A DNA stretch of 64,000 nucleotides from an uncultured Prevotellaceae bacterium (GCA_900316355.1 ONCQ01000002.1:1-64000), one strand, 5' to 3'. Counted from the first letter of the stretch, positions 52,010 to 61,454 are shown. The notes: generated by a model not told the origin, from the letters alone. Program-made: numbers and translations.

Positions 52010-54349
52010 TTACTTGCGGATAACCTTCTTGCCGTCCTGGATGTAGATGCCCTTGACGGGATTCTGCACCTGACGACCGCTAAGGTCATACCATTTACCG
52101 TTTGACAACGTGCGATTGATCATATTGTCACTGATTCCATCACCGGTGTCGCTGAGGAGGTAGAGACGGAAGTTGTCCACATACCAGTCCTGATAGTTGG
52201 CCGCGGGCTTGCACTGCAGCTGCAGCGGCATATCGGCATCGCTGGACTTAGTGAATGGAATCAGATAATCATTCCAGCCTGCGCCATACTTGCCACCGCC
52301 GGAGGTGCCACTTGTCTTCACCTCGCCAATGGGAAGATTATTGAAGAACACGTTGATGACGAGGTTATTGGAACCCATTGCCGTCATGGAGAGGACATAC
52401 TTGCCAGCGGGAAGACCCGTCAGGGTCTGCTTGAGGATGGATGCCTCATCCTTGCAGGCACGATAGTAGTCTGTCGTCACACCATAGACAACAGCATCCT
52501 TCTCACCTGTTTTCGGATCGGTCCAGCCGGTCTTGTCAGTGCGAACGGTCATGTTCTTCACGCCCCAACCTTTAGGGTCTGTCGTGGCGTTGGCACCAAC
52601 GATATGGTCTGTATAGTCTGTGCGCTCCACACCCTCGCAATAGGAATTCGAGACATAGAAGTCGAAGCAGGTCTCTGCCAGCTGAGAGGCCAGCAGGGAA
52701 GCGTGTGTTGCCGACTGGGCCTCCGTGCTAATCATATCCTCAATTTGCTGATAGAGGCTTTCTTTGCCATAGGGATACTGCTTTTTATCGTACGCCAGGG
52801 CTGCATTCTTGGCCTTCTCAAAGGCGGCATAATCCGTCTGGGCCTTGTAGAACGCATTCGAGAGGGCATAGACGGAGGCACCAGTGGAGATAGCCTCCTG
52901 AAGGGCTGTACGCTCGGAACCTGTCACAATGTCGAGGTTAGGGTCATCAAGGAGCTGACGGGCATCGGCTTTATTGTGCTCCAGCACGACAGCATCGAGG
53001 GCGGCTGCCGTCTTGGCATAGTAGAGATGGAAATCGTCCACGCGATAGCCCACACTGCCCTTCACGCCAATGGTGGTTGAACCGCCGTCGAAGTGGGTAG
53101 CGGGAGAGGAGGCGTGCAGGAAGAGGACATCTGCAGGACCCGTATATTCGGTGCTCGATGAGCCGAAGGCAATCTTTGCCTTACCGTTACTCAGGCGGGC
53201 TTCCACGATATAGTAGCCTTCGGGCAAGTTGCTGATAGTCTGAGTGATGTTGTTCTGACCTGATGTGGTGAAATAGGCAATCTTACTACCATCGATATAC
53301 GGCAAGGAACCCTCGTTGAGAGGAGTGTCCACATAACCGCTGGCAGCAGCCCACTCCCAAGGAGCAAGCTCGCCAGACTCAAAGGAGTGGTTCTCCACGT
53401 AGGCCTCAGTGATATCGATGACGTCCTCTGCAGCGGACAGAGCTGTGGCCATAGCGCTGTAGAGCATCTCCACCTGTATGGGCACATCTTCCTGGGTAGT
53501 AGGATTGGCGGCAAAAGTCTCGGCATCGCCGATGGCATCAGCCAAATCGGTGTTGTTCAGCTTGGAATTCAACGCCTTAGCCTTAGCAATGGCCTTTACC
53601 AGTGTTGTGGTGATAACACCGCCCTCATATTCGAGTTTAAGGTCATCCACAACAATAAAATAGGTAGAACCATAGCATAATTGGAAGTAACCAGTCGTAG
53701 CTTTATCAAGCTCTATAGTTATCACATCCTTATCCCAGCCATTGCTCTTAAACTCGATATTCGAACGAGGTTTATACGCTGGAATTAGATCTTCTGCACT
53801 TGTGCCGTCCTCCGGCATAAAGCCTGTGAGGATGTTACTGGCTTTATATGTCGGAGAGGGATTTGTCGTTCCTCCATTGCAAGCCCATACATTAACGGTT
53901 AGTGTATAGCGTCCTGCAGGCAATGTGATTGGACTTGCCTGACGATATACGACAGACTTATTACCTTGAAAAACCAGTCCTTTAACACCACTTGTCCCGG
54001 TCGGACCTTGCGTGGGAGTAGCATCACCAGCAGCGTTATATGATTTATGCTGGATACGATTGGTTTTCGTGTAATCAATCACACCACCATTAGCGCCTGT
54101 TAACTGTTCCACTAGCGTCCAGCCATTGTCCGAGTAATCTGTACCTCTCGCCTCACTATAGCTGTTAAAACATTCTACAACGTTGACATCAACATCTAAC
54201 GTGTTATCATGAACCGATTTTGTAGGCAATGCTTCGCAATCCTCAAAACCTGCGTTAGGGATATACGTCTCTGTGACGTCAACGGTCTGCGACTGAGCAC
54301 CGAAATTGACAACGAGAGCTGTCGCACAAAGGAGTAAATAACGTTTCAT
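52010..54349 (-). CDS. T9SS-exported multi-domain carbohydrate-binding-like protein
   Basis: 779 aa, first gene of the SusCD operon. Signal peptide MKRYLLLCATALVVNFGAQS. At least three beta-sandwich modules resembling galactose-binding domains: YIPNAGFEDCEALPT with ITLPAGRYTLTVNVWACNGG; AYVENHSFESGELAPWEW with ISNLPEGYYIVEARLSNG; and LTGLPAGKYVLSMTAMGSN. Helical spacers lie between them (AKALNSKLNNTDLADAIGDA; DARQLLDDPNLDIVTGSERT). The sorting domain is WYDLSGRQVQNPVKGIYIQ, then DGKKVIRK. Only the beginning and end are well conserved signatures; the ligand is unknown. Confidence 0.75.
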   Translation of the reverse strand: MKRYLLLCATALVVNFGAQSQTVDVTETYIPNAGFEDCEALPTKSVHDNTLDVDVNVVECFNSYSEARGTDYSDNGWTLVEQLTGANGGVIDYTKTNRIQHKSYNAAGDATPTQGPTGTSGVKGLVFQGNKSVVYRQASPITLPAGRYTLTVNVWACNGGTTNPSPTYKASNILTGFMPEDGTSAEDLIPAYKPRSNIEFKSNGWDKDVITIELDKATTGYFQLCYGSTYFIVVDDLKLEYEGGVITTTLVKAIAKAKALNSKLNNTDLADAIGDAETFAANPTTQEDVPIQVEMLYSAMATALSAAEDVIDITEAYVENHSFESGELAPWEWAAASGYVDTPLNEGSLPYIDGSKIAYFTTSGQNNITQTISNLPEGYYIVEARLSNGKAKIAFGSSSTEYTGPADVLFLHASSPATHFDGGSTTIGVKGSVGYRVDDFHLYYAKTAAALDAVVLEHNKADARQLLDDPNLDIVTGSERTALQEAISTGASVYALSNAFYKAQTDYAAFEKAKNAALAYDKKQYPYGKESLYQQIEDMISTEAQSATHASLLASQLAETCFDFYVSNSYCEGVERTDYTDHIVGANATTDPKGWGVKNMTVRTDKTGWTDPKTGEKDAVVYGVTTDYYRACKDEASILKQTLTGLPAGKYVLSMTAMGSNNLVINVFFNNLPIGEVKTSGTSGGGKYGAGWNDYLIPFTKSSDADMPLQLQCKPAANYQDWYVDNFRLYLLSDTGDGISDNMINRTLSNGKWYDLSGRQVQNPVKGIYIQDGKKVIRK

Positions 54350-54400
54350 CTCTTGATTATTTTTAATTTTATTTATGTTTCTGTTGCATCAAAATTGGGG

Positions 54401-54408
54401 CAAATGTA
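54401..54408 (-). promoter_or_regulatory. -7 box upstream of the SusCD operon
   Basis: Minus-strand TACATTTG, 52 nt before the first start codon of the operon. No -33 match at 19 nt. Confidence 0.4.
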
Positions 54409-54493
54409 CATTATTTTCTTAAAACCAGAGACCATAAGGGCACAAAAATTTTACAAATCCTTCATTTTTTAACATAAAAGGGCACAAAAAAGT

Positions 54494-54529
54494 GTTACAG
54501 ATACAATGAAATGCATTGTTTTCTGTAAC
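54494..54529 (-). terminator. Intrinsic terminator of the GH89 gene
   Basis: GTTACAG (54494-54500) pairs with CTGTAAC (54523-54529), with an inner CAATG/CATTG stem. On the minus strand the hairpin is followed by ACTTTTTTG. It lies 29 nt after the stop at 54558. Confidence 0.75.
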
Positions 54530-54557
54530 GGTTGTTAAGGTTCCTTAAAAAAAGAGG

Positions 54558-56951
54558 CTATCGCAGGTATTTGTTGTAGAGTTCCCTGGCAATCTTGATT
54601 TCATCTCCCGTCGGTTCCGCTGTAAATGAGCCATAAGCATAGGGCGCATTCTTCGGCAGATAATGGTTGATAGCTCCCTGCCTGCCATTGGCAAAAGGCC
54701 AGTCAAAATTATCAAACCAGTTCTGTGAGCTGAAGTTCTCAGCGAAGAATGCCTTCCAGCGGGGATAATAGAACGAGGAGAGCAGGCCGTTCCACTCCCG
54801 ATTGGCATAGTCACGAAGGCCTCCCCTCTCACATTGGGCGCGGTCGCCCCACGTCGTCAGCAGCATCCGGGCATTCTTCTCATAGAGATCCTTTGCAGCT
54901 TCCGTGGCACCAAGCGCACGAGCCGCCTCAGTCCAACGTCCGAGTCGCAACTCCTTGCGTGTACCCAGCAACCTATCTTGATCCAGAATGAGTTCAAGGA
55001 ACTCATCTATTTTTAATCGTTCAGTTTTCATTTTTATTTCGTCCAGCAGCACCTTGCCATAGTCTGCAAGCGCCTGACGGGTGATATCGACAAGGTCGTA
55101 GCGGTAGTTGTCGTTGTCCTTCAGCTCATCGCTCACGGACAGCATTTCACGCAGTGCTGTGCGCAGGTCGGCAAAGTCCCAATACCATGTGGAGTTCGCC
55201 CAACTGCTAACGGTTCCTGCCGTGAGCGACGGACGCATCAGGAAGACACTTTCCGTGGTGCCTTGTTGGGCATCGTTGGGACATTGATAGATGCCGGCTG
55301 CGAGGCGCTGCCAAGCAGACAGCAAAGTCTTGAAACTTGAATCCTGAAACTTGAAACTTGAATCCTGAAACTTGAAACTTGAATCCTGAAACTTGAAACT
55401 TCCAAACCCATACCTCATCCTCACATAATCCTCTACCCACGTGGCACGGGTGTAGTCGGTATTGGTCCAAGGCAGCGCGTAGAGCAAGTCATAGAGCATG
55501 GCGTTGTTCTCGATGCCCTCGGGGAGGGCACCAATGCCCACGAGTTTATTCTCTGACTTGTTATTGCGTGCCGCATAAAAGCAGTTGATGAGGCGATCCA
55601 CACGGCCAAAGAGACCTACATTGCCGCCGAAGTTCGACACCTGTCCCCACACCCAGTCGTGGGCAGACCCCTCTAAATCTCCCCGTGAGGGGAGACTTTC
55701 AGGCTCAACTGCTGCACTCTCCCCTCCTTTATGGGAGGGGTCGGGGGTGGGTCTGCTCGTGTGATGGCCGCTACACGCCGTGTCGGCATACTGATCGCCA
55801 TGCAAGTCGAGGATGATGAGACGGCCACGCGGGATGGTGTGTGTGACGATGGTTGTGGGATTCTCCTGCCAGTGTTGAGCCACCCACACAGCTTTGGCAT
55901 CGTAGGTGGTCAGCGCCTCCCACATAGCTGCCACGGAGGCTGCAGCGCTGGTGACGCCACTGGGCACGCCGCCTTCATGGAATGGGTCTATGGCATAGAA
56001 ATGTGTATCGCATACATCACCGAAGAGCGCTTCAAAGGCGGCATAGTAGTTGGCAGCGAACTCCTTCAGGCGGGCGATGTTGTTCACGAAGTAGGGGCGC
56101 ACGAAGGAGCACCAGTTGCCGCCATTGACAATGTCTGCATCTTGCCATCCCTCCATCCTTGAGGCCTCAGCCTGCGCCATGAAATCCTTGGGAATCATGC
56201 CCACATACCCGGGAATGACAGGCTGCATGCCGAAGTCTTTCATGCGTTGGAAAATCTTGCGTCCCAACATCTGTTGCTGGACGTACCAGCTCTCGGGTTG
56301 CGGGCCGCCCCATGCCGTGAGGTTGTTCATGAAGAACCAGCCGTAGTAGGCGCTGCCGCAGACGAAAGTGTTGACCTCGTCGAGCGTATAGCCATAGGCC
56401 TTCATCAGCACCTTCTTCCACACACACTCCATGCCTGTGATGGCCAGCGGCATGTTGATGCCATGGAGTGCCATCCAGTCGAGTTCCTGTTGCCAACGTT
56501 CCCAGTCCCAGAAGGCCATGGAGTAGCTGTAGGTGCAGAAATTGAGATAGTAGCGCCAATCGACACTGGCCGTATGCGTTTCTGCGGCACAGGTGGGTAA
56601 CGTGGTAGGTAGTGTGCCCGTAGGGGAGTTCCATGAGATATCGACACCCGCATAATGCTGCAGGTACCAGTTGATACCGGTGGCGACGGCGATATTGTCT
56701 GAGCCTGTGACCTTCACCTTTACGCCGTCGCAGGACAGCGTAAACTGTTGCGCTTCACAACCTGTGATGCGCCATTCAAACTTCTTGGCATCGCCGTTGT
56801 GGGGCAGGACACGCGAGAGGAGCCCGCTGATGGGGTCGGCAGAAAGACAAGTGAAAAGTGAAAAATGAAGAATGAAGAATAAAAGAATCCTGCGCCAAGA
56901 AAAACCTACTTGACGTAAGAAAAGTGTCTGTTGGTAATCCTTATTCGTCAT
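54558..56951 (-). CDS. Alpha-N-acetylglucosaminidase, GH89 (NAGLU-type), with repeat inserts
   Basis: 797 aa. Signal segment (RILLFFILHFSLFTCLSA), then the NAGLU N-terminal domain (GCEAQQFTLSCDGVKVKVTG, ATGINWYLQHYAGVDISW) and the TIM-barrel: YYLNFCTYSYSMAFWDWERW, MALHGINMPLAITGMECVWK, PQPESWYVQQQMLGRKIFQR, YAIDPFHEGG, WVAQHWQENP. Removes terminal alpha-linked GlcNAc, for example from mucin or heparan-type glycans. Around residues 399-425 two palindromic elements are read as RPTPDPSHKGGES and ESLPSRGDLEG, next to the conserved WVWGQVSNFGG. At 517-538 three perfect 21-bp units give FKFQDSS three times. Both inserts sit between conserved blocks. The effect on activity is unknown; the frame is intact. 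Confidence 0.9.
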   Translation of the reverse strand: MTNKDYQQTLFLRQVGFSWRRILLFFILHFSLFTCLSADPISGLLSRVLPHNGDAKKFEWRITGCEAQQFTLSCDGVKVKVTGSDNIAVATGINWYLQHYAGVDISWNSPTGTLPTTLPTCAAETHTASVDWRYYLNFCTYSYSMAFWDWERWQQELDWMALHGINMPLAITGMECVWKKVLMKAYGYTLDEVNTFVCGSAYYGWFFMNNLTAWGGPQPESWYVQQQMLGRKIFQRMKDFGMQPVIPGYVGMIPKDFMAQAEASRMEGWQDADIVNGGNWCSFVRPYFVNNIARLKEFAANYYAAFEALFGDVCDTHFYAIDPFHEGGVPSGVTSAAASVAAMWEALTTYDAKAVWVAQHWQENPTTIVTHTIPRGRLIILDLHGDQYADTACSGHHTSRPTPDPSHKGGESAAVEPESLPSRGDLEGSAHDWVWGQVSNFGGNVGLFGRVDRLINCFYAARNNKSENKLVGIGALPEGIENNAMLYDLLYALPWTNTDYTRATWVEDYVRMRYGFGSFKFQDSSFKFQDSSFKFQDSSFKTLLSAWQRLAAGIYQCPNDAQQGTTESVFLMRPSLTAGTVSSWANSTWYWDFADLRTALREMLSVSDELKDNDNYRYDLVDITRQALADYGKVLLDEIKMKTERLKIDEFLELILDQDRLLGTRKELRLGRWTEAARALGATEAAKDLYEKNARMLLTTWGDRAQCERGGLRDYANREWNGLLSSFYYPRWKAFFAENFSSQNWFDNFDWPFANGRQGAINHYLPKNAPYAYGSFTAEPTGDEIKIARELYNKYLR
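55339..55401. repeat. Three perfect 21-bp coding repeats in GH89
   Basis: GAATCCTGAAACTTGAAACT plus T, at 55339, 55360 and 55381, with a partial unit before them. Encodes FKFQDSS x3. Related to the GTTCAAG-type simple repeats between genes. Confidence 0.9.
55663..55757. repeat. Two palindromic elements in GH89
   Basis: CTCCCC-gtga-GGGGAG (55678-55693) and CCCCTCC-tttat-GGGAGGGG (55724-55741) followed by TCGGGGGTGGGTCT. Read in frame in the GH89 gene. Confidence 0.8.
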
Positions 56952-56996
56952 TCATCATTCGTCATTCGTCATTCGTCATTCATCATTCGTCATTCT
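56942..56996. repeat. CGTCATTC simple repeat between gpsA and GH89
   Basis: Six to seven 7-8 bp units (CGTCATTC, ATCATTC). The first codons of the GH89 frame (MTNK) lie at its edge, and further in-frame ATGs occur in the array, so the exact start is uncertain. Confidence 0.8.
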
Positions 56997-58058
56997 CTAC
57001 CTGAAGCTATCCGTCAGGAGCTTGATTTCGATGGTGGGCGCAATACGCTCATAGAGGATGTTATAGACGGCATCGAGGATGGGCATGTTCACGTGGAGAT
57101 GGCGGTTGATGTCCTTCATGCACTTGGCGCCGAAGTAGCCCTCGGCAATCATCTCCATCTCTATCTGAGCGCTCTTGACGCTATACCCCTGCCCTATCAT
57201 CTGACCGAAGACGCGGTTGCGGGAGAACTGGCTGTAGCCCGTCACGATGAGGTCGCCCATGTAGCAGCTCTCGAAGATGCTGCGCTGGATGGGGTGCACG
57301 GTGGCCAAGAAGCGGTTCATCTCCTGCAGGGCATTGGACATGAGCACGGCCTGGAAGTTGTCGCCATATTTCAAGCCCTTGCAGATACCGGCAGCGATGG
57401 CATAGACATTCTTCAGCACCGAGGCATACTCGATGCCAATGACATCGCGCGAGGTCTTGGTCTTCACATAGTCCGAGGCCATCATGTCGGCAAAGGCCTG
57501 TGCCTTCTCCTCATCGGAACAGCCCACGGTGAGATAGGTGAGGCGCCCTAATGCCACCTCCTCAGCATGTGAGGGGCCGGCAAGGACAGCGAGGTTGTCA
57601 TCGGGAACGTTGTACACTTGATGGAAGAACTCCGACACGCAGAGGTTCTCATCAGGAACAATGCCCTTGATGGCTGTGAGGTTGAACTTATCGCGCAGGC
57701 GTACCTTTAATTTCTTAAGATGGCCTTTCAGATAAGGCGAAGGGGTCACCCAGATGAGGGTGCTGCAGTTCTCCACCACCTCGTTGATGTCACTGGAGAA
57801 ATGAATACGGCTGACATCAAAGTGCACGCTGGTGAGGTAGGCAGGGTTATGGCCCAGACGGATGAAATCATCGATGCGATCCTGCCGACGCAAGTACCAC
57901 CATATCTCATCATTCTTCTCCAGCATCATCTTGGCAATGGCCGTGGCCCACGAGCCGCCACCCATGATGGCGATAGACTCACCTCCCTGCCCGCTCTCTT
58001 TCAATGAGGAGGAGACGGAAGCAGTATCCTTTGATTGTTTGTTACCGAAGCCTAACAC
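56997..58058 (-). CDS. gpsA: Glycerol-3-phosphate dehydrogenase, NAD(P)+
   Basis: 353 aa. Makes sn-glycerol 3-phosphate from dihydroxyacetone phosphate for phospholipids. Rossmann motif IAIMGGGSWATAIAKM, AVLAGPSHAEEVALG, ASVLKNVYAIAAGICKGLKYGDN with the catalytic Lys, and the C-terminal GYFGAKCMKDINRHL region are present. The first 25 residues (MLGFGNKQSKDTASVSSSLKE) are an unconserved extension; a later start is possible. Lies between lysS and GH89, separated from both by CGTCATTC repeats. Confidence 0.95.
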   Translation of the reverse strand: MLGFGNKQSKDTASVSSSLKESGQGGESIAIMGGGSWATAIAKMMLEKNDEIWWYLRRQDRIDDFIRLGHNPAYLTSVHFDVSRIHFSSDINEVVENCSTLIWVTPSPYLKGHLKKLKVRLRDKFNLTAIKGIVPDENLCVSEFFHQVYNVPDDNLAVLAGPSHAEEVALGRLTYLTVGCSDEEKAQAFADMMASDYVKTKTSRDVIGIEYASVLKNVYAIAAGICKGLKYGDNFQAVLMSNALQEMNRFLATVHPIQRSIFESCYMGDLIVTGYSQFSRNRVFGQMIGQGYSVKSAQIEMEMIAEGYFGAKCMKDINRHLHVNMPILDAVYNILYERIAPTIEIKLLTDSFR

Positions 58059-58065
58059 GTTTTAA

Positions 58066-58105
58066 GAATGACGAATGATGAATGACGAATGACGAATGAC
58101 GAATA
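58066..58105. repeat. AATGACGA simple repeat between lysS and gpsA
   Basis: Five 8-bp units (GAATGACG, GAATGATG), complementary to the arrays at 36334-36397 and 56942-56996. Confidence 0.8.
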
Positions 58106-58107
58106 GT

Positions 58108-59976
58108 TTATGCTGTCCAAGCGGCGATAGCATCCTGCGAGGGTTTCTCGAGGTCCAGTTTGTATTTCTTGACAATCTCAATAATCTGCTGCTGGATCTT
58201 TGCCGGCTTCTCACCTTTCAGCGTAGCCACCAGGTTGTAGCCGGCCTTGCGCAGGACGGGAATAATGTCCTGAGGGACACCTAAAGCCAAGAAGGCCTCG
58301 TCCTTGTCGCGCGGAGCCTTCACCTCGGGCTTCATCTGCGGGAAGAGCATCACCTCGCCAATGGCGAACTTGCCGGTGAGCAGCATCACCAGGCGGTCGA
58401 TGCCGATGCCGATGCCGAAGGTGGGAGGCATACCGTACTGCAGGGCGCGCAGGAAGTCCTGATCGATGATCATGGCCTCGTCATCGCCCTTGGCAGCTAA
58501 GCGCATCTGCTCGATGAAGCGCTGCTCCTGATCGATGGGGTCGTTGAGCTCGGAGTAGGCGTTGGCCAGCTCCTTGCCGTTGACCATCAGTTCGAAGCGC
58601 TCGGTGAGGCCGGGCTTGCTGCGGTGCATCTTCGTCAGCGGCGACATCTCCACGGGATAATCGGTGATGAAGGTAGGCTGGATGAACGTGCCCTCGCAGG
58701 TCTCACCGAAGATCTCATCGATGAGCTTGCCCTTGCCCATGGTCTCATCCACCTCGATACCGAGTTTCTTGGCCACCTCACGAATCTCATCCTCGTTCAT
58801 GGGATAGAGGTCGTAGCCGGTCTTCTCCTGGATGGCATCGAGGATGGGCAGACGACGGAAGGGGGCCTTGAAGGAGATGACCTGACCGTCGATTTCCACC
58901 TCGGGCTTACCGTTCACAGCGGTGCAGATCTGCTCCAGCATCTTCTCCGTGAAGCCCATGCCCCAGTTCAGGTCCTTGTAGCTGACGTAGAGCTCCATGC
59001 AGGTGAACTCGGGGTTGTGGGTCTTGTCCATGCCTTCGTTGCGGAAGTTCTTGCCCATCTCATAGACGCCCTCGAAGCCGCCTACGATGAGGCGCTTCAG
59101 GTAGAGCTCCGTAGCGATGCGCATATACATATCTTGGTTCAGGGCATTGAAGTGGGTCATGAACGGACGTGCCGAAGCGCCGCCGGGGATGTTCTGCAGG
59201 ATGGGCGTATCGACTTCCGTGTAACCGGCCTCGTCGAGGATGCGGCGCATCGTGCGGATGATGGTGGCGCGCTTCAGGAAGGTTTCCTTGACACCGGCGT
59301 TCACGATGAGGTCCACATAACGCTGGCGGTAGCGCAACTCGGGGTCGTCGAAGGAATCATACACGTTGCCCTCGGAATCCGTCTTCACGATGGGCAGCGG
59401 CTTCAGGCTCTTGCTCAGCAGCGTCATCTCCATGACATGCACGCTGATCTCGCCTGTCTTCGTGCGGAAGACATAGCCCTTCACGCCGATGAAGTCGCCC
59501 AGGTCCAGGAGTTTCTTGAAAACAATGTTATAAAAGTCAGCCCCAGAGGCCCCCCCTACTGCCCCCGAGGGGGCTTCATTACCATTGGCTGCTGCAGACA
59601 AAGGCGCCGTAGCCCCCTCGGGGGCGGAATGGGGGGCCGCAAGGCTGTCGCGCTGCACATACACCTGAATCCTTCCCTTACTATCCTGCAGTTCGGCGAA
59701 GGCGGCCTTGCCCATGATGCGCTTTCCCATGACGCGGCCGGCGATGCTCACGACGGGGCTGTTCTCGGGTGTCGCTGTCTCACGGACCTCATTACCTTCT
59801 TCGTCCTTACCAATGACGGGAAGGTCCACGAAGTCTTTAATGATGTCTGTGCTCCATGCTGTTACAGGGTATTCGGCAGCGGGGTAAGGCTCAATGCCCA
59901 TATCGCGCAGCGCCTGCATATTCTGACGGCGAACAATCTCCTGTTCGCTCAACTCAAGTACTTTTAAATCCGCCAT
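58108..59976 (-). CDS. lysS: Lysyl-tRNA synthetase, class II, with an inserted repeat pair
   Basis: 622 aa from [13 protein letters not shown] at 59976. The frame is open to 60141, but that part spans the promoter. Charges tRNA-Lys. OB-fold anticodon-binding domain first ([20 protein letters not shown], then QVYVQRD), then the class II catalytic core with motif 1 ([20 protein letters not shown] then DTPILQ), motif 2 ([20 protein letters not shown]) and motif 3 ([15 protein letters not shown]). The C-terminal 90 residues ([19 protein letters not shown]) are an extension known from Bacteroidetes. Residues about 112-143 are extra and encoded by two inverted GC-rich palindromes inside the OB-fold, between [10 protein letters not shown] and [16 protein letters not shown]. 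The gene remains in frame and is expected to be essential. Confidence 0.95.
   Translation of the reverse strand: MADLKVLELSEQEIVRRQNMQALRDMGIEPYPAAEYPVTAWSTDIIKDFVDLPVIGKDEEGNEVRETATPENSPVVSIAGRVMGKRIMGKAAFAELQDSKGRIQVYVQRDSLAAPHSAPEGATAPLSAAANGNEAPSGAVGGASGADFYNIVFKKLLDLGDFIGVKGYVFRTKTGEISVHVMEMTLLSKSLKPLPIVKTDSEGNVYDSFDDPELRYRQRYVDLIVNAGVKETFLKRATIIRTMRRILDEAGYTEVDTPILQNIPGGASARPFMTHFNALNQDMYMRIATELYLKRLIVGGFEGVYEMGKNFRNEGMDKTHNPEFTCMELYVSYKDLNWGMGFTEKMLEQICTAVNGKPEVEIDGQVISFKAPFRRLPILDAIQEKTGYDLYPMNEDEIREVAKKLGIEVDETMGKGKLIDEIFGETCEGTFIQPTFITDYPVEMSPLTKMHRSKPGLTERFELMVNGKELANAYSELNDPIDQEQRFIEQMRLAAKGDDEAMIIDQDFLRALQYGMPPTFGIGIGIDRLVMLLTGKFAIGEVMLFPQMKPEVKAPRDKDEAFLALGVPQDIIPVLRKAGYNLVATLKGEKPAKIQQQIIEIVKKYKLDLEKPSQDAIAAWTA
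59546..59640. repeat. Inverted pair of GCCCCC/GGGGGC elements in lysS
   Basis: GGCCCCCCCTACTGCCCCCG then AGGGGGC (59549-59575) and its inverted copy 59609-59639. Each contains GCCCCC-ga-GGGGGC or its complement. Read as [13 protein letters not shown] and [13 protein letters not shown]. Confidence 0.85.
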
Positions 59977-60021
59977 ATATCTATTTTCCGATTTGACAAT
60001 TTTATAATTAATTACTCGCGG

Positions 60022-60029
60022 CAAAGGTA
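60022..60029 (-). promoter_or_regulatory. -7 box upstream of lysS
   Basis: Minus-strand TACCTTTG, 46 nt before the chosen lysS start. A TTGC lies 16 nt upstream of it, slightly closer than usual. It supports the start at 59976 rather than 60141. Confidence 0.5.
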
Positions 60030-60160
60030 CAACAAAAAAACGAGAGCAACAGAGGAAAAGGTCTAAAGAAATGTAAAAGTGCACAAAAAATATGGGAGAT
60101 TCAATAAAAAGACGTAATTTTGTCGCCGCAATAGTCATCAACTTATAAACTCAATAATTT

Positions 60161-61411
60161 ATGAAAGAAGAACTGATTCGCAAGTCTTACGAGATTGCAC
60201 GTGAACGTTATGCCGCCATCGGAGTGGACACCGACAAGGCGATTGAACAACTGGAAAAGACACCCATCAGCCTCCACTGCTGGCAGGCCGACGACGTGGT
60301 GGGCTTCGAGCGCAACGAAGCACTCAGCGGAGGCATACAGACCACCGGCAACTACCCGGGTCGCGCACGTAATATTGAAGAGGTACGCGCCGACGTGGCC
60401 TTCGCCAAGAGCCTCCTCGCCGGCAACCACCGTCTGAACCTACACGAGATCTACGGCGACTTCGGCGGACAGTTCGTGGATCGCGACCAAGTGGAGATCA
60501 AGCACTTCGAGAGCTGGATACAGTGGGCCAAGGAGCAGGGCTTGAAACTCGACTTCAACAGCACCAGCTTCTCACACCCCAAGAGCGGCAACCTCACCCT
60601 CAGCAACCCCGACCCCGCCATCCGCGAGTTCTGGATTGAGCACACCAAGCGCTGCCGACGCATCGCCGACGCCATGGGTAAGGCTCAGGGCGACCCCGCC
60701 ATCATGAATATCTGGGTTCACGACGGCAGCAAGGACATGACCGTGGAGCGCAAGCGCTACCGCGAGATCTTCGCCGAGAGCCTCGACGAGATTCTGAAGG
60801 AGGACCTGCCCGGCATGAAGACCTGCCTCGAAGCCAAGCTCTTCGGCATCGGGCTCGAAAGCTACACCGTTGGCTCCCACGACTTTGTCGCAGGCTACTG
60901 CGCCACCCGCAAGTTGATGTACACGCTCGATACGGGTCACTACGAGCAGACGGAGAACGTCGCTGACATGGTAGCCTCTCTCCTACTCTTCGTGCCTGAG
61001 CTGATGCTACATGTCTCGCGCCCCATCCGCTGGGACAGCGACCACGTGACCATCATGAACGACCAGACGCTCGACCTGTTCAAGGAGATTGTCCGTGCCG
61101 ACGCCCTGAACCGCGCACACATTGGCCTCGACTACTTCGACGCCAGCATCAACCGCATCGGCGCATATATAATAGGTACGCGCGCTACTCAGAAGTGTCT
61201 GCTCCAAGCCCTCCTCGAGCCCCTCGCCAAGCTGCGTGAATACGAGGACCGCGGCCAGCACTTCGAGCGCCTCGCCCTCATCGAGGAAGCCAAGAGCCTC
61301 CCCTTCGGTGCCGTCTTCGACTACTTCAACCTCAAGAACAACGTCCCCGTCGGCGAATCCTTCATCCCCGCCATCCAGGACTACGAGAAGAACGTGACCA
61401 GCAAACGTTAA
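60161..61411 (+). CDS. rhaA: L-rhamnose isomerase
   Basis: 416 aa, the usual length. Converts L-rhamnose to L-rhamnulose with two divalent metal ions; cytoplasmic. Seen: ISLHCWQADDVVGFE, GNYPGRARNIEEVRAD, NLHEIYGDFGGQFVDRDQ, GLKLDFNSTSFSHPK, NIWVHDGSKDMTVERKRYRE, LEAKLFGIGLESYTVGSHDF with metal-binding Glu, LDTGHYEQTENVADM, and RPIRWDSDHV with metal-binding Asp and His. It is divergent from lysS. The kinase and aldolase of the pathway are not in the window. The MFS transporter 2.2 kb downstream could belong to the same pathway, with the RAYT gene inserted between them (inference). Confidence 0.95.
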   Translation: MKEELIRKSYEIARERYAAIGVDTDKAIEQLEKTPISLHCWQADDVVGFERNEALSGGIQTTGNYPGRARNIEEVRADVAFAKSLLAGNHRLNLHEIYGDFGGQFVDRDQVEIKHFESWIQWAKEQGLKLDFNSTSFSHPKSGNLTLSNPDPAIREFWIEHTKRCRRIADAMGKAQGDPAIMNIWVHDGSKDMTVERKRYREIFAESLDEILKEDLPGMKTCLEAKLFGIGLESYTVGSHDFVAGYCATRKLMYTLDTGHYEQTENVADMVASLLLFVPELMLHVSRPIRWDSDHVTIMNDQTLDLFKEIVRADALNRAHIGLDYFDASINRIGAYIIGTRATQKCLLQALLEPLAKLREYEDRGQHFERLALIEEAKSLPFGAVFDYFNLKNNVPVGESFIPAIQDYEKNVTSKR

Positions 61412-61417
61412 CACCCC

Positions 61418-61454
61418 TTCGCTGTGCACAGCCTCAGCCGCTGTGCACAGCGAA
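61418..61454. terminator. Hairpin after rhaA built of two palindromes
   Basis: TTCGCTGTGCACAGC (61418-61432), loop CTCAGCC, GCTGTGCACAGCGAA (61440-61454): a perfect 15-bp stem. Each arm also holds the 12-bp palindrome GCTGTGCACAGC. Starts 7 nt after the rhaA stop. No long T-run follows. Confidence 0.7.

Noticed and set aside
59977..60141. 55-codon N-terminal extension of lysS.
   Set aside because: It contains the -7 promoter box at 60022-60029 and has no similarity to synthetase sequence.
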